Shown here piece after piece: positions 1 through 5,461 of a stretch of DNA of 6,343 nucleotides. Source of the DNA: Paracoccaceae bacterium (lineage in GTDB: Bacteria > Pseudomonadota > Alphaproteobacteria > Rhodobacterales > Rhodobacteraceae). Made by a program: the position numbers and the translations under genes. How positions within the stretch are numbered: the first letter of the stretch is position 1; every line of letters begins with the position of its first letter. The notes below the pieces were generated by a model. It did not search any database, had not been told where the DNA came from, and was given only the letters and a program-made list of their open reading frames with translations. The stretch is from the NCBI GenBank assembly GCA_007128995.1, contig SKWJ01000046.1, forward strand, positions 1-6,343, read 5' to 3'.

Positions 1-1
1 G

Positions 2-124
2 ACAGCCATTGTGATGTCCATGACCCTGTCGGTGGATCACCGCGTCATTGACGGCGCGCTGGGCGCCGAGTTCCTGAAAGAGGTTGTCAACTATCTGGAA
101 AACCCGGTGACCATGCTGGCCTGA
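2..124 (+). CDS. pdhC: Pyruvate dehydrogenase E2 component (dihydrolipoyllysine-residue acetyltransferase), C-terminal end only
   Basis: The 5' part lies outside the window; 40 codons and the TGA stop are visible. E2 transfers the acetyl group from the lipoyl arm to CoA in the cytoplasmic pyruvate dehydrogenase complex, linking glycolysis to the TCA cycle. The visible piece holds the catalytic motif DHRVIDG, with the active-site His followed three residues later by Asp-Gly, and it ends in ENPVTMLA. That ending fits alphaproteobacterial pyruvate dehydrogenase E2. The 2-oxoglutarate and branched-chain E2 proteins usually have DHRxVDG variants and a different last helix, so those are less likely. 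A strong hairpin follows 23 bases after the stop, consistent with this being the last gene of its transcript. The lipoyl and E3-binding domains cannot be checked here. Confidence 0.9.
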   Translation, partial: TAIVMSMTLSVDHRVIDGALGAEFLKEVVNYLENPVTMLA

Positions 125-147
125 CCGGCTGGTCGTATCTGACACGT

Positions 148-173
148 GAAGGGCGCCTTTGCGGGCGCCCTTC
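148..173. terminator. Hairpin terminator between convergent pdhC and cysE
   Basis: A perfect 10-bp stem (GAAGGGCGCC at 148-157 paired with GGCGCCCTTC at 164-173) encloses a 6-base loop. It lies between the stop codons of two genes that face each other, so it may end transcription from both sides. Neither strand has a long T run after the stem (only TTC then CTCG on the + strand), so how well it works as an intrinsic terminator is inferred from stem strength and position. Confidence 0.75.
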
Positions 174-199
174 CTCGATAAAAGCTTCGGATGCGCAGT

Positions 200-1030
200 T
201 CAGATCTCGCCCTTGAACAGCTGATCCATCGTCAATGATGGCTGGGCACAACCGGCTTCACCGACAATGCGCGCTGGTATACCTGCGACGGTCTTGCGCG
301 CTGGCACGTCCTCAAGGACAACCGACCCGGCGGCGATACGCGCGCAATCACCGACATGAATATTGCCAAGCACTTTCGCCCCCGCACCGATCAGGACACC
401 GTTGCCAATCTTCGGATGTCGGTCCCCGTCTTCCTTGCCGGTGCCACCCAATGTGACAGAATGCAACATCGAGACATTGTCGCCGACAACTGCAGTTTCA
501 CCGATGACGATCGAATGGGCGTGATCAATCATGATCCCACGGCCGATGGTCGCACCGGGGTGAATATCAACCCCGAAACATTCCGAGACGCGCATCTGGA
601 TCAGGCTGGCAAAGTCGCTCCGCTTCTGTCGGCATAGCCAGTTCGAGATGCGATACGCCTGAACAGCCTGAAAACCCTTGAAATACAGCAAGGGCTTCAT
701 GAAGCGGTTGCAGGCAGGGTCACGCTCGAACGTGGCAACGATATCTGCGCGCGCGGCTTCGCCAAGCCCCGCATCATTGGCATGCGCCTCATCCATGATC
801 TCGCGCAGGATCTGCTCGGACAACTCGGCTGACGCCAGTTTCTGCGACAGCCGGAACGCAAGTGCCTGTTCAAGTGTCCGGTGGTGCAGGATGGAAGAAT
901 GAAACAAACCGCCCAGCAAGGGCTCATATTCCAGTGCTTCGCGCGCTTCGTCGCGAATGCGGCTCCAGACTGGGTCGAGACGCGAAATCTCTGCACGACC
1001 AGAAGGTGACGGTTTCATCGGAGACGGCAT
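200..1030 (-). CDS. cysE: Serine O-acetyltransferase
   Basis: The enzyme makes O-acetylserine from serine and acetyl-CoA in the cytoplasm, the committed step of cysteine synthesis; CysK then adds sulfide. The 276-residue length is normal. Residues about 20-125 form the helical N-terminal SATase domain, and about 150-258 form the left-handed beta-helix of hexapeptide repeats. By alignment from memory with E. coli CysE, catalytic Asp143 and His158 correspond to D155 (in VDIHPG) and H170 (in IDHAHS), and His193 to H205 (in GDRHPKI). The chain ends in Ile276 (FKGEI), the residue that inserts into the CysK active site in the cysteine synthase complex, so that interaction is probably kept. The ATG start is supported by AGGAAG at 1037-1042, six bases upstream; an ATG four codons further in is the only close alternative. 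The gene is convergent with pdhC and lies downstream of bamE on the same strand, with a 251-base gap that suggests its own promoter. Confidence 0.97.
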   Translation of the reverse strand: MPSPMKPSPSGRAEISRLDPVWSRIRDEAREALEYEPLLGGLFHSSILHHRTLEQALAFRLSQKLASAELSEQILREIMDEAHANDAGLGEAARADIVATFERDPACNRFMKPLLYFKGFQAVQAYRISNWLCRQKRSDFASLIQMRVSECFGVDIHPGATIGRGIMIDHAHSIVIGETAVVGDNVSMLHSVTLGGTGKEDGDRHPKIGNGVLIGAGAKVLGNIHVGDCARIAAGSVVLEDVPARKTVAGIPARIVGEAGCAQPSLTMDQLFKGEI

Positions 1031-1079
1031 GGTTTTCTTCCTGAATTGCAGCCTGTCAGAAGATATATTCCTTGTTTAG

Positions 1080-1107
1080 CAGATAATGAGTCCGCACCAA
1101 AAGACAA
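1080..1107 (-). promoter_or_regulatory. Possible cysE promoter
   Basis: Reading the minus strand, TTGTCT (1102-1107) and TATCTG (1080-1085) are separated by 16 bases and lie about 50 bases before the cysE start codon. The -35 matches four of six consensus bases and the -10 only three of six, so this is a weak call based mainly on position. A GANTC site (GAGTC at 1088-1092 on the + strand) lies in the spacer. Confidence 0.3.
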
Positions 1108-1169
1108 CTCGGCATGGTTGATAAAGTTACCGTCTCTGCGCAACCCGCAGGTCTGGCTCGGCGCGCAGC

Positions 1170-1204
1170 GACAAGGCGCATACCGTCGATCCCGCCGCCT
1201 TGTC
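1170..1204. repeat. Perfect 9-bp inverted repeat between bamE and cysE
   Basis: GACAAGGCG at 1170-1178 is matched exactly by CGCCTTGTC at 1196-1204, with a 17-base spacer. It starts 78 bases past the bamE stop and about 140 bases before the cysE start (both genes on the minus strand). No T run follows on either strand, so it is not a classical intrinsic terminator. It may be a factor-dependent terminator or RNA-stabilising hairpin for bamE, or a binding site for a dimeric regulator upstream of cysE. A weaker 5-bp stem (1241-1245 with 1254-1258) sits nearer the bamE stop. No coding region or RNA gene could be recognised in the rest of the gap. Confidence 0.55.
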
Positions 1205-1281
1205 ATACCTGAAAACACAAACCCTGTCTGTCTGCGCTAGCGAGATTGCAGGCTCTCGGACATCTGCGTATTCCGTTCAGC

Positions 1282-1734
1282 TTAATTTCCGCCCAGCGCC
1301 TGCGCGGGATTGAACTGGCCAAAATTCCCAAGCAATTGGCGCAACAGGGTCGTGCCCTGTGGCCCGGTCGCGGTCACCCGACGCGAAAGCGCGACAACTT
1401 CACCATCTTCCAGCCCGAAGCGTTCGACATTGCTGACGCGGTCCGACCCGTCAAACGATATTCTCACCACCTCTCGGCGCACCTCTACAGGCGCACGCCA
1501 CCCGTCATGCAGCCAGTCGCTTTGCACATAATACCAGTCGCCACCTTCCATCACACCCGTAAGGTTCGGGCGTCCGATCTTCTCGGCGACACTGTCGCGC
1601 GTGTCCTGCGCGACAATCACTTCGGCAAGCTGGCGATCATCTGGCGCATAACCATGAAATCGCTGCGTCGGACTGCAGGCCGCCATGATCAGCAGAAAAA
1701 CCGGGATCACAAGTCTGGTCACAGTAGGTTTCAT
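1282..1734 (-). CDS. bamE: Outer membrane protein assembly factor BamE (SmpA/OmlA family lipoprotein)
   Basis: BamE is a small lipoprotein on the inner face of the outer membrane that helps the BAM complex fold beta-barrel proteins. The 150-residue chain starts with a short basic stretch (R7) and a hydrophobic segment ending in LLIMAAC, so Cys20 should be the lipidated first residue after signal peptidase II cleavage; Met at -3 is a mild departure from the usual Leu. The family domain spans about residues 25-115, with the typical RFHGYAPDD entry, the GRPNLTG turn, the DWYYV strand and the later VVRISFD strand. The C-terminal LLGNFGQFNP segment resembles tails I associate with Rhodobacterales homologues. 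The ATG is preceded by GAGGAAGAG, with AGGAAG at 1745-1750, ten bases upstream. The gene is divergent from the yceD-rpmF-plsX cluster. Confidence 0.92.
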   Translation of the reverse strand: MKPTVTRLVIPVFLLIMAACSPTQRFHGYAPDDRQLAEVIVAQDTRDSVAEKIGRPNLTGVMEGGDWYYVQSDWLHDGWRAPVEVRREVVRISFDGSDRVSNVERFGLEDGEVVALSRRVTATGPQGTTLLRQLLGNFGQFNPAQALGGN

Positions 1735-1817
1735 CTGCTCTGCTCTTCCTCAATCTTGCCTGAAGGCCATAAGGCTCATCGCGTTCGCCGATACAGTCGC
1801 GCTTTATCTCGATGATC

Positions 1818-1844
1818 ATCGTAACGGCATGGTCTCGAGGTCAA
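1818..1844 (-). promoter_or_regulatory. Possible bamE promoter
   Basis: On the minus strand TTGACC (1839-1844) matches five of six -35 consensus bases, and TACGAT (1818-1823) matches four of six -10 bases. The spacer is 15 bases, shorter than ideal, and the element lies about 85 bases before the bamE start. It is within the 197-base divergent gap shared with yceD. Confidence 0.35.
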
Positions 1845-1868
1845 GGGATACAGAAGGACGCGACACAC

Positions 1869-1897
1869 TTCAAGAAAGTAACGAAAGCACTTATATC
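1869..1897 (+). promoter_or_regulatory. Possible yceD promoter
   Basis: TTCAAG (1869-1874) and TATATC (1892-1897) are spaced by 17 bases, ending 34 bases before the proposed GTG start. The -10 matches four of six consensus bases and the -35 three of six. The position is sensible for the first gene of the yceD-rpmF-plsX cluster, but the match is weak. Confidence 0.3.
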
Positions 1898-1917
1898 CAG
1901 ATCATACAGGTTGCAAA

Positions 1918-1923
1918 AAAGGA
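1918..1923 (+). promoter_or_regulatory. Ribosome binding site that fixes a GTG start for yceD
   Basis: The sequence AAAGGA lies eight bases before GTG at 1932-1934. No comparable site precedes the ATG at 1812, which is in the same frame and would add 40 residues with no resemblance to the family. This site therefore favours the GTG start. Confidence 0.7.
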
Positions 1924-1931
1924 TCGCTCAC

Positions 1932-2531
1932 GTGTCACCCGGCTCGCCATCGCTACCATCGATATCGCTGACCCCGCCTTTGCGCACCGCCCAATTGGGT
2001 CGACAGAAGAACTGGACCATTGATCTGCAGCCCGATGCCTCTCAGCGAGAACACATCGCCGCACTGCTTGGGCTGGAAGGGGTGCGAAAATTCCGCTTCA
2101 CCGCAAAGCTCAGGCCGGCGGGAGCGTCAGATTGGGAGTTGACGGGCGAACTGGGCGCAACCGTGGTTCAAACCTGTGCCGTAACACTTAACCCGGTGAC
2201 AACCCGCATTGACGAACCAGTCTTGCGGCGCTTCGTGACGAACCTGCCTGCACCAGAAGGGCTGGAGATCGAGCTGACGGAAGATGACAGTCTGGAGCCT
2301 CTTGGCGCGGAAATCGATATTACCGCCATCGCGCTTGAGGCGTTGTCACTCGCAGTGCCCGCCTATCCACGCCACGACGAAGCCGAAAAAAGTCAGCCTC
2401 TCATCCTCGAGAGCCGCCCACCGGGTGCTGCGCCTTTGCAGATGGAAACCACCAAACCCTTTGCGGGACTGGCCGGCCTGCTGAAGACCAGCAATTCCGC
2501 TGCAGCACCTTCCGAAGATGAGACGGATTAG
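1932..2531 (+). CDS. YceD/DUF177 family protein, upstream of rpmF
   Basis: This is a 199-residue protein of the YceD family (DUF177), almost always encoded just before rpmF. Family members have been linked to 23S rRNA accumulation or ribosome assembly in some bacteria and in plastids; that role is carried over here by family and context. Visible landmarks are TGELGATVVQTCAVTLNPV (71-89) with the single conserved Cys82, then TRIDEPVLRRF (91-101), the acidic ELTEDDSLEPLG stretch (114-125), the helix ITAIALEALSLAVPAYPR (130-147) and the C-terminal KPFAGLAGLL (175-184). I chose the GTG at 1932 because of the AAAGGA ribosome site and because family similarity begins only after it; an in-frame ATG at 1812 would give 239 residues and reach back into the promoter region. 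The N-terminal 20 residues are variable in the family, so the exact start remains somewhat uncertain. Confidence 0.9.
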   Translation: MSPGSPSLPSISLTPPLRTAQLGRQKNWTIDLQPDASQREHIAALLGLEGVRKFRFTAKLRPAGASDWELTGELGATVVQTCAVTLNPVTTRIDEPVLRRFVTNLPAPEGLEIELTEDDSLEPLGAEIDITAIALEALSLAVPAYPRHDEAEKSQPLILESRPPGAAPLQMETTKPFAGLAGLLKTSNSAAAPSEDETD

Positions 2532-2533
2532 AC

Positions 2534-2561
2534 TTGCGCGCCGCGAAAAGATCACTATTTT
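2534..2561 (+). promoter_or_regulatory. Probable internal promoter for rpmF-plsX-fabH
   Basis: TTGCGC (2534-2539) and TATTTT (2556-2561) are 16 bases apart, just after the yceD stop and about 135 bases before rpmF. A TTGC-type -35 is in keeping with Rhodobacterales promoters. The element overlaps an inverted repeat (2538-2544 with 2562-2568), so it could also be the terminator of yceD or an operator. Confidence 0.45.
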
Positions 2562-2680
2562 GCGGCGCTCGTGCAATGAGGGCTTGGAAGCGCGGTTCAA
2601 TCCGTGTATGCCGCGCCGAAATCGCATCTTTCTTATTGCTTCGGGACGGCCCACCCAAGGGCGATAGCTCCTGACGCCCT
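2538..2680 (+). other. Structured leader region before rpmF
   Basis: Three hairpins can be drawn in the 166-base gap between yceD and rpmF. The first pairs GCGCCGC (2538-2544) with GCGGCGC (2562-2568) and adds an AAAA/TTTT pairing inside, after one bulged G. The second pairs GCGCGG (2590-2595) with CCGCGC (2611-2616). The third pairs AGGGCG (2658-2663) with CGCCCT (2675-2680), ending seven bases before the rpmF ribosome site. None is followed by a T run. The role is unknown; mRNA stability or control of L32 synthesis are guesses. Confidence 0.4.
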
Positions 2681-2697
2681 GACAACAGAGGTTTGAC

Positions 2698-2904
2698 ATG
2701 GCTGTTCAACAGAACCGCGTAACCCGCTCTCGCCGCAACATGCGTCGTGCTCATGACGCTTTGGTGGCAGCCAACCCGAACGAGTGCACCAATTGCGGCG
2801 AACTCAAGCGCCCGCATCACGTGTGCCCCTCATGCGGGCATTACAATGATCGCGAAGTCATCGCGCAAGCTGGCGATGTTGATCTGGAAGACGATGCCGC
2901 ATAA
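2698..2904 (+). CDS. rpmF: 50S ribosomal protein L32
   Basis: L32 is a small zinc-binding protein of the large ribosomal subunit. The 68-residue chain begins [20 protein letters not shown], the typical basic N-terminal extension that threads into rRNA. It then carries a zinc ribbon with Cys30, Cys33, Cys43 and Cys46; all four ligands are present, so this is the zinc-binding form and not a cysteine-free paralogue. The acidic tail (DVDLEDDAA) is common in alphaproteobacterial L32. The ATG is supported by AGAGG at 2687-2691, six bases upstream. It sits between yceD and plsX as in many proteobacteria, coupling ribosome and membrane lipid genes. Confidence 0.98.
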   Translation: MAVQQNRVTRSRRNMRRAHDALVAANPNECTNCGELKRPHHVCPSCGHYNDREVIAQAGDVDLEDDAA

Positions 2905-2935
2905 CTTCGCCCGTCCCGGCTTCGGGTTACGAATG

Positions 2936-2945
2936 GCACATGTGC
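2936..2945. repeat. 10-bp palindrome before plsX
   Basis: GCACATGTGC is a perfect palindrome ending seven bases before the plsX ATG, in the place where the ribosome binding site would be. A short CCCG/CGGG stem (2915-2918 with 2923-2926) lies just before it. It may be an operator or chance. Confidence 0.35.
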
Positions 2946-2952
2946 GGATCGC

Positions 2953-4077
2953 ATGACACAGGACCCCAGCAACAGAATCACGATCTCCGTTGATGCAATG
3001 GGGGGCGATCAGGGCCCTTCTTCTGTTGTTGAAGGCTGCGCACTCTCTGCAGCGAAGAATACCGAGATTGCCTTCATCCTTCACGGGGACAAGGCAATCC
3101 TTGACCCGCTGGTCGCAAAGAAACCCATTCTGACGGGCCGGGTTCGCGTGCAGCACAGCCCTGACATCGTGCAGATGGATGACAAGCCAGCGCAAGTCAT
3201 GCGCCGCGGGCGTGAAACATCAATGTGGTCGGCGCTGACATCTGTGCGCGAGAACGAAGCGAAAGCGGCCGTGTCCTGTGGCAATACTGGTGCCTTGATG
3301 GCCGTTGCCATGTTGCGCTTGCGCAAACTGACCGGGGTCCACCGCCCCGCGATCGCATGCCTCTGGCCGTCGCGCGGTGCGAGTGGTTTCAACACGATGC
3401 TGGATGTCGGTGCAGATGTGCGGGCAGATGAAGAATCGCTTCTGCAATATGCGCTGATGGGAGCGGCGTATTATCGCAATGCCTTCAATGCGCCGCGCCC
3501 CAGGGTGGGATTGCTGAATGTCGGCACGGAAGATCACAAGGGCCGCGCCGAAATCAAGGAAGCCGCGCGACTGATAACAGAAGCGGCCGAGATTGGTCGC
3601 TACGAGTTTGTGGGCTTTGTCGAAGGAACAGACCTCGCATCCGAGCATGTTGACGTGATTGTCACGGATGGGTTTACGGGAAATGTCGCCCTCAAAACCG
3701 GCGAAGGCACAGCCAAACTTATTGCAGACACTTTGCGCGAAGAACTGACAGTGTCACTCAGTTCAAAGCTGGGCGCATTGGCAGCCTCTGGCCCCTTGCG
3801 ACGCCTTGGCAAACGGATGGACCCGCGACGCATGAATGGGGGTGTTTTTCTGGGCCTGAACGGCACGGTCGTCAAATCGCACGGCTCGGCCGATCCGACC
3901 GGTGTCTCTGCCGCGATAAAGCTGGCCTTCACCCTTGCGAAATCCGGCTTTCAGGAACGTATGGAAGAACGGCTGGCATCCGTTGCAGATGCTGTCGAAC
4001 ATAGTGTTCTGGGCGCAGATACACCAGAAACGCCAGAGGATGGGACACAGGACGACGCCAGAGAGGGACAGCCATGA
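2953..4077 (+). CDS. plsX: Phosphate acyltransferase PlsX (acyl-ACP:phosphate acyltransferase)
   Basis: PlsX converts acyl-ACP and inorganic phosphate to acyl-phosphate, which PlsY uses to acylate glycerol-3-phosphate, the first step of phospholipid synthesis. It is a peripheral enzyme at the inner face of the cytoplasmic membrane. The 374-residue chain has the expected landmarks in order: ISVDAMGGDQGP (11-22), the SCGNTGALMA loop (108-117), RPAIACLWP (131-139), MLDVGADV (149-156), LLNVGTEDHKG (187-197), IVTDGFTGNVALKTGEGTAK (236-255) and the C-terminal GGVFLGLNGTVVKSHGSAD (296-314). Residues after about 350 are an acidic, probably disordered tail. The ribosome site is poor (GGA at 2946-2948, four bases upstream), and no better in-frame start lies nearby. 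The last four bases overlap the start of fabH (ATGA), which suggests translational coupling. Confidence 0.98.
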   Translation: MTQDPSNRITISVDAMGGDQGPSSVVEGCALSAAKNTEIAFILHGDKAILDPLVAKKPILTGRVRVQHSPDIVQMDDKPAQVMRRGRETSMWSALTSVRENEAKAAVSCGNTGALMAVAMLRLRKLTGVHRPAIACLWPSRGASGFNTMLDVGADVRADEESLLQYALMGAAYYRNAFNAPRPRVGLLNVGTEDHKGRAEIKEAARLITEAAEIGRYEFVGFVEGTDLASEHVDVIVTDGFTGNVALKTGEGTAKLIADTLREELTVSLSSKLGALAASGPLRRLGKRMDPRRMNGGVFLGLNGTVVKSHGSADPTGVSAAIKLAFTLAKSGFQERMEERLASVADAVEHSVLGADTPETPEDGTQDDAREGQP

Positions 4078-5051
4078 CACCCCTTCGCCCCGTAATTCGC
4101 GCAACCGGGCATTATCTTCCGGCGCGTGTGGTTCCCAATGCGGAATTCGCCCGCACGCTGGAGACGTCGGACGAATGGATCATATCGCGCTCGGGCATTG
4201 AACGGCGCCATTTCGCGGCTGACGACGAGTTCACATCTGATCTTGCGATCAAGGCTGCAGCGGCGGCGCTGGCAAATGCCGGGCTCAGCGCCAACGATAT
4301 TGACGCGGTCATCGTTGCGACCTCGACACCCGATTACACCTTCCCCGCTGTGGCGACGCAAGTGCAGGCGGGACTGGGGATCACACGCGGTTTCGCCTTC
4401 GACATTCAGGCGGTCTGCGCCGGATTTGTCTTTGCCCTCGCGAATGCCAGCGGATTGATCATGGCACAGCAAGCAGAGCGCATCCTGGTGATCGGGGCAG
4501 AGACCTTCTCGCGGATCATGGACTGGACCGACCGCAGCAGTTGCGTGCTTTTTGGTGACGGCGCTGGCGCAGTCATTCTGGAAGCGCACCCCGGCACAGG
4601 TGCCAATACAGACCGGGGTGTTCTGGCATGTGATCTGCATTCTGACGGGCGTTACCGGGATCTTCTGTTTGTCGACGGTGGTGTCTCTCGGACAGGGACA
4701 GCCGGGGTGCTGCGTATGCAGGGGCGCGAAGTTTTCCGACATGCTGTCGAAAAGCTGTCTGAAACTGCGCTTGCCGCCCTGAAGAAATCAGGACTGACGC
4801 CTGCCGATGTGGACTGGGTTGTCCCGCATCAGGCCAATCTGCGCATCATCAAGGGCACTGCAAACAAGCTGGGCCTGCCGATGGAAAAAGTCATCGTCAC
4901 CGTGCAGGACCATGGCAACACATCTGCGGCCTCGATCCCGTTGGCGCTGTCTGTCGCAAATGAACAGGGCCGGTTCAAGCCGGGGGATCTGATACTGACC
5001 GAAGCTATCGGCGGCGGCCTGAGCTGGGGCGCTGTCGCCCTGCGCTGGTAG
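4074..5051 (+). CDS. fabH: Beta-ketoacyl-ACP synthase III (KAS III)
   Basis: FabH starts fatty acid synthesis by condensing acetyl-CoA with malonyl-ACP in the cytoplasm. The 325-residue length is typical. The catalytic triad is intact: Cys115 in QAVCAGFVFAL, His252 in VPHQANLRII and Asn282 in HGNTSAASIPLAL (Cys112, His244 and Asn274 in E. coli by alignment from memory). TSDEWIISRSGIERRHFA (31-48), the CoA and substrate entrance region, and the glycine-rich FGDGAGAVILE (160-170) and GGGLSWGAVALRW end (313-325) are also present. The start is clear: GAGAGGG at 4061-4067, six bases before an ATG that overlaps the plsX stop. Being next to plsX puts the first enzyme of acyl chain synthesis beside the enzyme that commits acyl chains to phospholipids. 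Confidence 0.98.
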   Translation: MTPLRPVIRATGHYLPARVVPNAEFARTLETSDEWIISRSGIERRHFAADDEFTSDLAIKAAAAALANAGLSANDIDAVIVATSTPDYTFPAVATQVQAGLGITRGFAFDIQAVCAGFVFALANASGLIMAQQAERILVIGAETFSRIMDWTDRSSCVLFGDGAGAVILEAHPGTGANTDRGVLACDLHSDGRYRDLLFVDGGVSRTGTAGVLRMQGREVFRHAVEKLSETALAALKKSGLTPADVDWVVPHQANLRIIKGTANKLGLPMEKVIVTVQDHGNTSAASIPLALSVANEQGRFKPGDLILTEAIGGGLSWGAVALRW

Positions 5052-5060
5052 CACAAGTCA

Positions 5061-5080
5061 AGCGGCGTCTTAACGCCGTT
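5061..5080 (+). terminator. Hairpin after fabH, possible weak terminator
   Basis: A stem of CGGCGT (5063-5068) and ACGCCG (5073-5078) closes a CTTA tetraloop; one G-T wobble and one A-T pair extend it to 8 bp. It begins nine bases after the fabH stop. Only two T residues end the stem and no U tract follows, so it may attenuate or protect the 3' end of the message more than end it fully. Confidence 0.45.
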
Positions 5081-5096
5081 CGACAAGCACCTGATA

Positions 5097-5125
5097 TTGA
5101 CTCAAATTTCGCTATCCTCCATGCT
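5097..5125 (+). promoter_or_regulatory. Probable promoter of ihfA-merR
   Basis: TTGACT (5097-5102) matches five of six -35 consensus bases. It is followed after 17 bases by CATGCT (5120-5125), which matches three of six -10 bases. It lies downstream of the fabH hairpin and 25 bases before the ihfA start codon. A GANTC methylation site (GACTC, 5099-5103) overlaps the -35. Confidence 0.5.
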
Positions 5126-5149
5126 GCGTAAAATTGTCGGGGGGATAAG

Positions 5150-5458
5150 ATGTCAGATAAGACTTTGACGCGCATGGATTTGACAGAAGCTGTCTTCAGG
5201 GAAGTTGGGCTATCGCGCAATGAATCGTCCGATCTGGTGGATTCGGTATTGCAGCATGTCTCGGATGCGCTGGTCCGGGGCGAGCAGGTGAAAATATCGT
5301 CCTTCGGAACATTCTCTGTGCGTGACAAGAACGCCCGGATCGGGCGCAACCCGAAGACAGGCGAAGAGGTTCCGATCTCTCCACGGCGTGTCTTGACCTT
5401 TCGCCCCTCGCATCTGATGAAGGAACGCGTCGCAGAAGGTAACGAGAGACAGGGGTAA
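5150..5458 (+). CDS. ihfA: Integration host factor subunit alpha
   Basis: IhfA pairs with IhfB to form a DNA-bending protein of the nucleoid that acts in recombination, replication control and transcription. The 102-residue chain is a complete member of the HU/IHF family. It has the helical dimer body (about 5-45), the conserved [13 protein letters not shown] segment (48-60) and the DNA-binding arm [12 protein letters not shown] (65-76), with Pro68 being the residue expected to intercalate into DNA, then [18 protein letters not shown] (77-94). The start [11 protein letters not shown] matches alphaproteobacterial IhfA more closely than IhfB or HU. The ribosome site is a run of six G followed by A (5139-5145), only four bases from the ATG. 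A 98-base gap from fabH holds a hairpin and its own promoter. IHF is often autoregulated, but no operator could be assigned. Confidence 0.95.
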   Translation: MSDKTLTRMDLTEAVFREVGLSRNESSDLVDSVLQHVSDALVRGEQVKISSFGTFSVRDKNARIGRNPKTGEEVPISPRRVLTFRPSHLMKERVAEGNERQG

Positions 5459-5461
5459 TTC

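Noticed and set aside
1150..1205. tRNA-like feel of the bamE-cysE gap (GTCGATCCCGC resembling a T-arm)
   Set aside because: There is no GTTC T-loop start, no acceptor stem closing at the right distance and no anticodon arm; only the 9-bp inverted repeat remains.
1246..1815. Plus-strand open frame of 189 codons opposite bamE
   Set aside because: It is the complement of a well-supported lipoprotein gene, and its translation shows no family features.
3951..4742. Long minus-strand open frame (263 codons) opposite the end of plsX and most of fabH
   Set aside because: It lies antisense to two clear genes, has no recognisable domain, and such frames are common opposite GC-rich coding sequence.
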